A stretch of 38,021 nucleotides of DNA from Thiotrichales bacterium (lineage in GTDB: Bacteria > Pseudomonadota > Gammaproteobacteria > Francisellales > CACEW01). This document shows, piece after piece, positions 23,740-31,355 of the stretch. The first letter of the stretch is position 1. Every line of letters begins with the position of its first letter. The stretch covers positions 1-38,021 of the forward strand of contig CANJUQ010000016.1 of assembly GCA_947478175.1 (NCBI GenBank). Reading direction: 5' to 3'. The notes below the pieces were generated by a model. That model made no database searches. It was not told the DNA's origin and saw nothing but the letters and a program-made list of their open reading frames with translations. The translations under genes and the position numbers were made by a program.

Positions 23740-24708
23740 TTAAGTCTCCATCGTCGCTAAATGCTGAAAAATAAAATCTTGGTCTTTATGGCCCTTGAGT
23801 TCTGTGACCGCGCGAACCAATCGCCCGGCTGGATGCTTGGGATCTCGCTCAATCGAAACAATGACGTTCACCGTCTCGCAAATCAGACTCACGGGTTTTG
23901 GGATATTCGCTTCCATGGCTAAATCACAGCAGCGCTGGATAGCCGCAATGGTTCCATTGGCATGAACTGTGGCGATACCGCCAGGACAGCCGGTGTTCCA
24001 GGCTTTGAGTAGATCTAACATCGCTTTATCGCGAACCTCACCGACTAAAATTCGATCGGGTCGGGATCTCAAAGTAATTCGAAGCAAAGCTGACATATCA
24101 ATATTTTTAGAGGTACACATAGACAGAACATTTTTAGCCGCGCATTGCAGCTCGGGGACATCTTCTAAAATCACAATCCGCTGACTGGGATCACAGAGCT
24201 TCGTGAGCTCGTGAATACAAGCATTGGTCAGTGTTGTTTTCCCAGTCCCAGGACCGCCGCAGATCAAAATATTTTTACGAGCGCAAATGGCTTCTTGAAT
24301 TACTTCCACCTGTTTCTGATTAACAATCCCCCGATGCAGATAATCACTTAAGCTGAAGATTGATTTGGCGCGTTTACGAATCGTAAAAGAAGGGTTCTCC
24401 GTCAGCGGCGGCAGAGTTCCCTCAAAACGAGAACGATCTAGAGGCAGTTCTGTCTCTAAGATGGGATGGTCTTCAGTAATATATAAACCCTGAATCCCAG
24501 CGATCGTGTGTAAAAAATTCTTCGCTTGAAAAGCCGGCATCGTCCCAGCGGGATACATGCCTAATGAACGACTTTCAAACCAGAGGATGCCGTCTGGGTT
24601 GAGCATGATCTCGGTGATGTCGTCGCTCTCCAATGCTGAGAGAACAAGTTCGCCGGCGTCGTACTTTAATTTATTGAGATCACTTTGGGTGTGTTTAGAT
24701 AAGTTCAT
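23740..24708 (-). CDS. trbB: TrbB/VirB11 secretion ATPase
   Basis: 322 residues. An N-terminal domain (about 1-135) precedes Walker A GGPGTGKTT at 151-159. The Asp box ILEDVPELQC is at about 180-189, Walker B ILVGEVRD at 220-227, and the His box GGIATVHAN at 243-251. This is the hexameric traffic ATPase of P-type conjugation. It is the first gene of the operon. GAGG seven bases before the ATG is its ribosome binding site and overlaps the stop of a possible leader ORF. Confidence 0.96.
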   Translation of the reverse strand: MNLSKHTQSDLNKLKYDAGELVLSALESDDITEIMLNPDGILWFESRSLGMYPAGTMPAFQAKNFLHTIAGIQGLYITEDHPILETELPLDRSRFEGTLPPLTENPSFTIRKRAKSIFSLSDYLHRGIVNQKQVEVIQEAICARKNILICGGPGTGKTTLTNACIHELTKLCDPSQRIVILEDVPELQCAAKNVLSMCTSKNIDMSALLRITLRSRPDRILVGEVRDKAMLDLLKAWNTGCPGGIATVHANGTIAAIQRCCDLAMEANIPKPVSLICETVNVIVSIERDPKHPAGRLVRAVTELKGHKDQDFIFQHLATMET

Positions 24709-24717
24709 CGTTGGACC

Positions 24718-24819
24718 TCAGCGAATGAAGAAAAATAAAAAAGCCGCTTCGCTGGTGTCGAAAAAAAGCGGCAGGCTAGATCTAAGGAGGCAAGACCTAG
24801 GGTTGGATAAATTTTTCAT
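24718..24819 (-). CDS. Possible 33-codon leader ORF before trbB
   Basis: An ATG-initiated frame (MKNLSNPRSC..., ending in a Phe-rich stretch and IR) runs through the leader terminator and stops with a TGA inside the TGAGG ribosome binding site of trbB. There is no clear ribosome binding site ahead of it and its composition is simple. It may be a coincidence of the hairpin and T tract, or a leader peptide coupling translation to read-through. Low confidence. Confidence 0.2.
   Translation of the reverse strand: MKNLSNPRSCLLRSSLPLFFDTSEAAFLFFFIR
24732..24772 (-). terminator. Intrinsic terminator in the leader of the conjugation operon (possible attenuator)
   Basis: On the minus strand GCCGCTT (24772-24766) pairs with AAGCGGC (24749-24743), followed by TTTTTTATTTT. 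The T tract ends about 24 bases before the trbB ATG. No leftward gene lies upstream to need a terminator, because the next gene to the right is divergent. It therefore sits between the presumed trb promoter and trbB. Confidence 0.65.
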
Positions 24820-24930
24820 AACTTTTAACCGATAAATACAAACAATATCTAATTTCTAACAACTTTAAGAGTTAATATCAAGTGTATTATTAAATAATAT
24901 TTTCTAAACAGGGTTAAATTTATTATAAAT

Positions 24931-24967
24931 TTGAATTAAAATAGAGATTTGATATATGATCAATCTC
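24931..24967 (+). promoter_or_regulatory. Probable promoter and operator of the repressor gene
   Basis: TTGAAT (24931-24936) and TATGAT (24955-24960) are 18 bases apart, a good sigma-70 promoter. A dyad with arms GAGATT (24944-24949) and AATCTC (24962-24967) covers the -10 element. It lies in the divergent region between the repressor gene and the trb operon and is a plausible binding site for the repressor. Confidence 0.55.
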
Positions 24968-25038
24968 ATAATTGGAGTGTTTCATAATAATTTTTTATGA
25001 ATTTCTCTAAAAAAATTGAAATAAAAGATGAGGCCTGC

Positions 25039-25707
25039 ATGAACACTGTAAAAAAAATAAAATCCAAAGAGTCTCCACAAAAAACCAAGCGAAATTTCTT
25101 AGTTGAAAATCTCAATCGTCTTTTAGATGGACAAGGAATCAGTGAATGTGAGCTGGCAAGAAGGGTTAATATTCCCCAGCAAACTCTTCATAAAATATTT
25201 TCTGGAAAAACAGCAGATCCTAGAATCTCCACCCTAAAGGCGCTCGCTGATTATTTTTCTGTTCCTGTTGGCGATGTTTGCCTTGAAGACATGCCAATTC
25301 ACTCTGAAAAAGTCCCACGCGGCAAAGCAATCCCTGTTATTTCATGGTCAGATTGCGTGGACAACAATTTTGTCGCCAACATACCTACTGCGGACTGGGA
25401 TAAGTGGACGGTCGTTGATTCAAAATTTAGCGCTAAGACCTATGCCCTCTCCAGCAAACCCGCTTTAGAAAACAAATTCCCTAAAGGCACTTTGTTTATT
25501 ATTGATCCATCTGTCACACCTTCTGATGGAGACTTAGTCGTCGTGCAATATCCAGAAACTGGGGAAGCCACTTTAAGAGAGTTATCTATTGATGGCCCAA
25601 ATCAAATATTAATTGCCTTGAATCAACAGGCTCAACAGGAAGTTCTAAATAAGAAAATTAAAATATTAGGGCCTGTTGTCCAGTCAAAATTTTCATATAA
25701 AAATTAA
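25039..25707 (+). CDS. Phage-type repressor with S24-like domain lacking the catalytic pair
   Basis: 222 residues. The Xre/CI helix-turn-helix spans about 20-82 (LARRVNIPQQTLHKIFSGK, then ISTLKALADYFSVPVGDVC). The C-terminal part (about 95-215) has the LexA/CI S24 fold: FPKGTLFIIDPSVTPSDGDLVVVQYPETGEATLRELSIDG. At the catalytic serine position, in the segment normally SMEPxFPxG, Ala142 is seen, and at the lysine position Arg180. Self-cleavage is therefore unlikely. GATGAGG five bases before ATG 25039 favours this start over the ATG at 24997. Divergent from the conjugation operon, it probably represses it and itself. Confidence 0.82.
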   Translation: MNTVKKIKSKESPQKTKRNFLVENLNRLLDGQGISECELARRVNIPQQTLHKIFSGKTADPRISTLKALADYFSVPVGDVCLEDMPIHSEKVPRGKAIPVISWSDCVDNNFVANIPTADWDKWTVVDSKFSAKTYALSSKPALENKFPKGTLFIIDPSVTPSDGDLVVVQYPETGEATLRELSIDGPNQILIALNQQAQQEVLNKKIKILGPVVQSKFSYKN

Positions 25708-25840
25708 ACGTTATTACATGATAAATATTGATAGTCATTGATGCTCTGGCCCATCTCTCCATCACCCACTTGCAAAATACCTGCAATTTGTTGAGTCTGC
25801 TCACCTTCCATGTATTGGTTACATTTTATAGGTCTTAATC

Positions 25841-26860
25841 ATGTCCTGTGTTCCATTTTTTTATTACGCCTCCCCGATTTATTGGATTGACGATGACCCT
25901 ATTTTTCTTCAGGCATTTTCCTACTGTCTCAAAGAAAATTTTGAGATCAAATCCATTCTTGACCCTCATGAAGCTTTGAAATTCTTTTCAAATTATCAGC
26001 CTCCTCATAAAGCTTCTGCCTTTCTTCAGGCTTGTGAAGATCATGAGGAATATGATTTACCAGACCACCTCCCTGTGGACTTTGATTTTAAATTATTAAG
26101 AAATCTTCGATATTCTTCTAAAAAGCAGAAAGACATTCCTGTCATCATCATTGATTACAAAATGCCAGGAATGACCGGCATAGAGCTCGCTGAAAAATTA
26201 AAAGCGATGCCTGCTAAAAAAATATTACTGACGGGTTTGCCAGATCTTCAAATAGCGGTTGATGCCTTTAATAAAGGGCTTATTGACTGCTTTATTTGCA
26301 AGGATAATCCTAACCTTGACCAAGAGTTACAAAATCAGATTAAAAGACTTCAGAGACAATATTTCATTGATCGCTCAACACCACTTTTGAATCATCTTGA
26401 ATCTGGTTTTAGGCTGCCTCAAAGCGACCCTGCTTTTGCTGATTTTTTCGAAAAACTCTGCCTCGAAAAAAATATCATTGAATATTATTTATCCGATAAA
26501 AATGGCGGCATGCTTTTAGTCAATTCAGAAGGGATTACCCAATATTTGATGATCCATACAGATAGGACTCTCAATGAATTTATCGATCTCTATGAAAACG
26601 ATACTGAACATACTTTTTTTCTTCAAAGCATTAAAAATAGGACCAAAATCCCCTGCTTCACGCCAGACGATAAAGAGCCCTGGGAACTCAAGGTTTCTGA
26701 GTGGTCAAACTATTTTTCAAGCCCAAATTTATTAAAAGGTCGTGAGAATTATTACTGGTTGTTAATCAACCCAGAACACATCAGCGCCAAGTCAAAAGCC
26801 AGGAAATTTTCTGCGACAAAAATTACTGGCAATGTACTGAGCATTAGCGGAATTAATTAA
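25841..26860 (+). CDS. Response regulator with enlarged receiver domain and unrecognised C-terminal domain
   Basis: 339 residues. A receiver domain occupies about 12-175: acidic pocket Asp17-19, phospho-acceptor Asp105 in VIIIDYKMPGMTG, switch Thr131 and Lys154 (ICKDN). Between strands 2 and 3 there is an insertion of roughly 45 residues (about 50-95), not seen in standard receivers. Residues 185-339 show no helix-turn-helix, GGDEF or other output motif that I recognise, though YLSDKNGGMLLVNSEGITQYLMIHTD looks PAS-like or an alpha/beta sensor-type fold. AGGT precedes the ATG. First gene of a four-gene operon with the hydrolase, binding protein and hybrid kinase, and the likely final acceptor of its phosphate. 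Confidence 0.82.
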   Translation: MSCVPFFYYASPIYWIDDDPIFLQAFSYCLKENFEIKSILDPHEALKFFSNYQPPHKASAFLQACEDHEEYDLPDHLPVDFDFKLLRNLRYSSKKQKDIPVIIIDYKMPGMTGIELAEKLKAMPAKKILLTGLPDLQIAVDAFNKGLIDCFICKDNPNLDQELQNQIKRLQRQYFIDRSTPLLNHLESGFRLPQSDPAFADFFEKLCLEKNIIEYYLSDKNGGMLLVNSEGITQYLMIHTDRTLNEFIDLYENDTEHTFFLQSIKNRTKIPCFTPDDKEPWELKVSEWSNYFSSPNLLKGRENYYWLLINPEHISAKSKARKFSATKITGNVLSISGIN

Positions 26861-26880
26861 GTAAGAGAAAGGATAAATAG

Positions 26881-27492
26881 ATGAAATATGATGTCAGCCT
26901 CGACCAAATAAAAGAATACAACACCCATCACTTAGACATAAATCCGAAACGAGCTGCTTTGTTAGTCATAGAAATGCAAAACGTTTTTTTAAAAGATCTA
27001 GGAATTATCAGTGATCTTCAGATGGCTAATATTCAAAAAATTATCTCTGCTGCAGATGAGTCTGGAACCAAAGTTATTTTTGTTAGGCACAATGACAGCT
27101 CTGAAATATCTAAATCGATGGTTGATTGGTGGGGCGGGGACAAAATAGAAAAAAATACTGAAGGCTGGCAGATGATTGATGGGTTCGATATTTCCGGCAG
27201 GATTGTTATCGATAAAAATCAATACAGCGCTTTTCACAAAACTGATTTAGATGAAATTTTAAAAGCAAACCATATTGAAGACCTTATTATTACAGGGGTT
27301 ATGACAAATTGTTGCTGTGAAACGACGGCGCGAGAAGCTTTTATGTACGGCTATCGAATATTTTTCATTAACGATGCGACCGCTACTTTCAATGAAGAAT
27401 TACACTTAGCCACTTTAAAAAATCTAGCCTTTGGCTTTGCATGTGTTCAAAACACGCAAGAACTCATTGAAAATATGACAAGGGCCGTGTAA
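26881..27492 (+). CDS. Isochorismatase-fold cysteine hydrolase
   Basis: 203 residues. The fold's segments are clear: AALLVIEMQNVFL, FVRHNDSS, GRIVIDKNQYSAFHKTDLDEIL and LIITGVMTNCCCETTAREAFMYGYRIFFINDATAT. Catalytic Lys112 and Cys145 are present. The usual Asp of the triad (IDMQ) is Glu31 here. Relatives cleave isochorismate, nicotinamide, N-carbamoyl compounds or similar amides. AAAGGA upstream of the ATG and only 20 bases to the response regulator gene. Its stop codon TAA is directly followed by the ATG of the binding-protein gene. It may produce or destroy the ligand sensed by the neighbours. Confidence 0.87.
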   Translation: MKYDVSLDQIKEYNTHHLDINPKRAALLVIEMQNVFLKDLGIISDLQMANIQKIISAADESGTKVIFVRHNDSSEISKSMVDWWGGDKIEKNTEGWQMIDGFDISGRIVIDKNQYSAFHKTDLDEILKANHIEDLIITGVMTNCCCETTAREAFMYGYRIFFINDATATFNEELHLATLKNLAFGFACVQNTQELIENMTRAV

Positions 27493-28545
27493 ATGAAAAA
27501 GTTTATTTTTATTTTTTGTTTTTTAGCTAGTCCTATTTTTTCTTTTGCAAATACCCCAGCACCGGAAAAGACCGTCAATGCTGTAGCGTTTTATGGTTTT
27601 TTAGAAGATCCTAGAATCGGCCAGGCAGTGGAAGATCAATGCCATGTAAAATTTTCACATGACGCTTATTACACCAATGCTGATTTTCTGAATGCGTTTA
27701 ATAAGCATCCGAATTCCTACGATGTCATGATTTTCAGTAATTTGATTTACGGCAGCATCAAGAATCAACTGCCCGATATACCAACGAGTAATCTTTGGGA
27801 GTCATCTTCTAATTACTACCCTTATTTGAAAGAATATTATTTAACTCATGATTACACCCATAACACGGCTTTTTTTACTCACGCCATTGTTGGCTTTATG
27901 TATAACCCAAAGCTAATAACAATCACTCCTAATGAGTCCATGAGCGACATTTTTAAATCCGCTAAAAATCATACAGTCGTTCTTGTTGACGATTCTGGGG
28001 AAATTGGGAATTTATTGACGACTGGTTTCAAAAACAGTCCAGAAATCCCGAAGAATAAAGACGGAACAGTCTCATTAACTTATGACAATTTAAAACGTAT
28101 GACCCAAGGCACTAAAGTTTTTATCACGAGTGATTTTAATAAAATTTATGACAGCCCAGATTTTGCATTTTCGTATATTTGGTCAGGCGACGCCTTGCTC
28201 TATATAAAAAGCTCAGGAAAGCCTTATAAGTTTGTCATTCCATCCAATGCCAGCTCAATTTGTACTGATCTGATTGTACAAATGAAAGACACCCCTGAAG
28301 CTGCATGTGCTGCACGCGTTATGCAAAGTCAGCCAACTCTAAAATATTTTGAGGAAGATACTTATTATTTTTCGCCCTATTTTAAAAATAATATGAACGA
28401 CCCCTCTTACACTAGTTTATATAACCAGACAGGAAAAATTTTACCAAAATTACAAATGATCCAACCTGTCAGCAACTTCCAAAAAGAATATAACAATCAA
28501 TGGGACCTCATAAAGCTTAAAGTTGATCATGACGATAACCCCTAA
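27493..28545 (+). CDS. Periplasmic PotD-like substrate-binding protein
   Basis: 350 residues with a signal peptide (cleavage after SFA, about residue 19). The mature protein has the two-lobe binding-protein pattern: VNAVAFYGFLEDPRIGQAVEDQC, YDVMIFSNLIYGSIKNQLPDI, then TAFFTHAIVGFMYNPKLI at the hinge, as in PotD/PotF (YGTxGIxYN). Later come FAFSYIWSGDALLYI and KFVIPSNASSICTDLIVQMKDTPEAACAARVM. There are no ABC permease or ATPase genes beside it. Instead it overlaps a hybrid sensor kinase gene by 17 bases, so it more likely presents a ligand to that kinase, as LuxP or NspS do. Ligand unknown. Confidence 0.8.
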   Translation: MKKFIFIFCFLASPIFSFANTPAPEKTVNAVAFYGFLEDPRIGQAVEDQCHVKFSHDAYYTNADFLNAFNKHPNSYDVMIFSNLIYGSIKNQLPDIPTSNLWESSSNYYPYLKEYYLTHDYTHNTAFFTHAIVGFMYNPKLITITPNESMSDIFKSAKNHTVVLVDDSGEIGNLLTTGFKNSPEIPKNKDGTVSLTYDNLKRMTQGTKVFITSDFNKIYDSPDFAFSYIWSGDALLYIKSSGKPYKFVIPSNASSICTDLIVQMKDTPEAACAARVMQSQPTLKYFEEDTYYFSPYFKNNMNDPSYTSLYNQTGKILPKLQMIQPVSNFQKEYNNQWDLIKLKVDHDDNP

Positions 28546-30490
28546 AATAAAAGAAGTACTCAACAGGATTTTTATTGGGCAGGTAAAAGATCTCAATTCA
28601 TTTAAAAAACATATAGCAAAAGTGCTTTATACGCTCAGTATCGGCAGCTTGTTATTTACCATAATTATTTTTTCTATTACCTACGCTCTGTTTGTCGCGA
28701 AAGAAAAAACTACTGTTGTAGAGCTTATCAATAATGCAAATAGCCTCTTGCAATCTAACTTATCTGAGCAGGTTAGTATTATTGCAAACAATCAAGATTT
28801 CGTGAGTTATTTGAGATCTGGAATAGTTTCAAGACAGGATAATTACTCTGAAATAGCATGGCTTTTTTCTAGCTTAGATAGCAAATTAATCTCTGGTGTT
28901 TCCATTGTTGATAAAAGTGGTAATGCTATTTTTGAATCTGGGCATCCCACTAATTTTTCATCGACTGTTGCTCTTTGCTATATGGGTAACAGAATAAATT
29001 CGATTTATGGGATATGTAATTATCAGATGACCTTATATTTTGATCAGAAAAATTACCCAGCTCGATTAAATAAAATTAACCACAACATCAAAGCCTGTAC
29101 CGACAAAGAATGTAAAATTTACGATTTATCCCCCAACGAAAAAATGGGGTCTTTCCCTGTTATCGCTACCAATACTCCTAAAATATTATTGCATTATAAC
29201 GAATCACCTTCTTATCAATGGTTAATACTCATCTCCGTTTTTATATTGCTTGTTTTAGTTATGACATTAGTTAGCTTAAAGATCGTTAGGAGAATCGTGG
29301 ATAAACACCTTGCTGACCCCATACATGAAATTCAAAAAAGCATCAAAATTGGTAACAGACCAAACGGCAATGAACGGGAATATTTGACAGAGTTGTCTTA
29401 CCTATTAAAAACTTTAAATACTTATCAAGACCAACGATTGGATATTGAATTAGGTAAACGAGCAGCCCAGGTTGCCCATGATATCCGTTCCCCAGTAGCT
29501 GCTCTCAATATTTGTTTAAAGATGCTGCCACAGGTCCCAGAAGAGCAACGAATTTTGATGCGCAATGCGGCCAATAGGATCAATGATATTGCGAATAATT
29601 TACTGCTTCAGCATAAAGGAAAGGGTTCAAATTCCAGCGATGCTTTGAATACATGGCTACTTTCACCCCTTGTTGAAACGCTGATTTCTGAAAAAAGAGT
29701 GACCTTTGGTGATAAAAATTTATCCATTGAGCCAGAAATAACTCAGCAAGGATTTTTTACATTTTCTGAGTTTAATCCTACTGAAATGAAGCGCCTTTTA
29801 TCTAATTTGATTAATAACTCCGTGGAGGCCATGAGTGGCCATCAGCAAGGTGTGATCAAATTAAGCCTAGATGTCATCCATGAAAAAATTCATCTTGCAG
29901 TCAGCGACAATGGATCTGGTATATCACCGGAGGTTCAAGAAAAAATATTAGCCAATACCCTCGAATCAACTAAAGAAAAAGGAAATGGTTTAGGGCTTTC
30001 TCACGCCAAAAAAACAATTGAAGCATTAGGGGGAAACATCAAATTAGTTTCTTCACTAGGCCATGGAACCCAAGTTTTAATGACGCTACCCTCTGTTAAA
30101 CCACCCTCTTGGCTTATTTCAAATATCGAGGTCTCCCCTTCAACGCCTATCGCTATTTTAGACGATGACCCCTCTGTTCATGGGGCCTGGGATAATCGTC
30201 TGGATGAGGTTTCAAAAAATCTAGCAATTCATCATTTTTATAATTCTTCAGATTTTATGACCTGGTATGAAAAACAATCCAAATCCAGGATTCAAATATT
30301 TTCTGACTATGAGTTACTGGGAGATTCTTTAACGGGCTTGGACGTATTGGAAAAACTAAAGTTGAGCCAGCCGCCTGTTTTGGTCACTTCTCATTATGAG
30401 AATAAAGAAATCATCGAACGCTGCGAAAAAAATAGAATAAAACTTTTACCAAAAAATTTGTTGGCGCATGTTTTAATACAAGTGGTTTAA
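28529..30490 (+). CDS. Hybrid sensor histidine kinase
   Basis: 653 residues. Membrane helices at about 32-56 and 231-253 enclose a periplasmic domain of about 170 residues with four cysteines. A linker leads to the HisKA domain with His317 in VAHDIRSPVAALN. The ATPase domain has NLINNSVEAM (about 426-435), SDNGSGI (about 459) and KGNGLGLSHA (about 485). A C-terminal receiver (about 540-653) carries Asp545-547, phospho-acceptor Asp593 in FSDYELLG, Thr620 and Lys642. Start ATG 28529 lies inside the preceding gene; TTG 28523 is in frame. No HPt protein is encoded nearby. It should sense the bound form of the PotD-like protein and signal to the response regulator of the operon. Confidence 0.9.
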   Translation: MTITPKIKEVLNRIFIGQVKDLNSFKKHIAKVLYTLSIGSLLFTIIIFSITYALFVAKEKTTVVELINNANSLLQSNLSEQVSIIANNQDFVSYLRSGIVSRQDNYSEIAWLFSSLDSKLISGVSIVDKSGNAIFESGHPTNFSSTVALCYMGNRINSIYGICNYQMTLYFDQKNYPARLNKINHNIKACTDKECKIYDLSPNEKMGSFPVIATNTPKILLHYNESPSYQWLILISVFILLVLVMTLVSLKIVRRIVDKHLADPIHEIQKSIKIGNRPNGNEREYLTELSYLLKTLNTYQDQRLDIELGKRAAQVAHDIRSPVAALNICLKMLPQVPEEQRILMRNAANRINDIANNLLLQHKGKGSNSSDALNTWLLSPLVETLISEKRVTFGDKNLSIEPEITQQGFFTFSEFNPTEMKRLLSNLINNSVEAMSGHQQGVIKLSLDVIHEKIHLAVSDNGSGISPEVQEKILANTLESTKEKGNGLGLSHAKKTIEALGGNIKLVSSLGHGTQVLMTLPSVKPPSWLISNIEVSPSTPIAILDDDPSVHGAWDNRLDEVSKNLAIHHFYNSSDFMTWYEKQSKSRIQIFSDYELLGDSLTGLDVLEKLKLSQPPVLVTSHYENKEIIERCEKNRIKLLPKNLLAHVLIQVV

Positions 30491-30502
30491 AAATTTTTAT
30501 CA

Positions 30503-31273
30503 TCAAAAATTGGGTTTAATAGCCCCTTCTGGCAGCCATTTTGGATGGTAAACTTCGTCGTAAATATTCCAAAAATTTTCAGTAAAAGTTTTAGGGTCTG
30601 TTTTAAACATCACAAAATTCACAAAAGCTGCAACGGTCTCTGGAGTGATTAATTTACCCTCTTCTTTTGCACGAATGAAAAAATCTCTGGAAGGCAAAAT
30701 ATCGAGACTAGTCTCTCGAAGTGCTGCCTGCATATTGGTATCCACCATGCCTGGTCGTAAGTTAGAAAAATACGCGCCATGCGAATTAAATTCTGTATTC
30801 AAACATTGAATCGCATGATGCATGGCGCCTTTACTGGTGCAATAGGCCAACTTACTTTCTAAATTTTGTACCGCAGCCCCTGTGGAAATATAAAGCACCC
30901 GCTGACCTTTTAGTTTTGAGAGTAATTGTTGCGTTAATAAAAGGGGTGCAAAAAAATTAGTCTCAAAAGACTGTCTTAAATCTTGCTCTGCCATGAGTTT
31001 AAAAGGCGATGAGCTTGAAATTCCTGCATTGTGAATAATGGACAAAGCAGCTTCTTTTTTTAAAGCTGATTCAATCGCGTTTCGGCCATTCACACTGGTA
31101 ATGTCAGTGCAAATCGGATGAATATTATTTGAAACTGTAGAAAGTTCACTGAGTTGGTCTTGATCTCGGCCAACAGCATAGATTTTATAATCTTGTTGCG
31201 CAAAATGAATCGCTAAAGCCCTACCAATGCCTTTTGTACATCCGGTAATGAGCAAGGTCTGAGTTGTCATCAT
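30503..31273 (-). CDS. Short-chain dehydrogenase/reductase (SDR)
   Basis: 256 residues, classical SDR length. Cofactor motif TGCTKGIG at about 9-16, the HNAGIS motif, catalytic Ser in YISTGAA, and YCTSK with Tyr and Lys of the active site. RPGMVDTNM follows. The GRDQDQL after strand 2 suggests NADPH preference. Substrate unknown. The gene converges on the hybrid kinase gene, 12 bases apart. AAGGA precedes two adjacent ATG codons, either of which may be used. Confidence 0.9.
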   Translation of the reverse strand: MMTTQTLLITGCTKGIGRALAIHFAQQDYKIYAVGRDQDQLSELSTVSNNIHPICTDITSVNGRNAIESALKKEAALSIIHNAGISSSSPFKLMAEQDLRQSFETNFFAPLLLTQQLLSKLKGQRVLYISTGAAVQNLESKLAYCTSKGAMHHAIQCLNTEFNSHGAYFSNLRPGMVDTNMQAALRETSLDILPSRDFFIRAKEEGKLITPETVAAFVNFVMFKTDPKTFTENFWNIYDEVYHPKWLPEGAIKPNF

Positions 31274-31355
31274 TGTCCTTTCAAAAAAATGGGTTATTGG
31301 ATCATATCAATCTGAAAAACGCCAAATTAAAAATGAGAAAATAAATTTGAATGGT

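Noticed and set aside
24557..24835. 92-codon plus-strand frame over the trb leader
   Set aside because: Mostly antisense to trbB and its leader. The lysine-rich middle reflects the terminator T tract on the other strand.
27493..28545. Polyamine ABC transporter
   Set aside because: No permease or ATPase gene lies nearby. The binding protein overlaps a sensor kinase gene, so a sensing role fits better.
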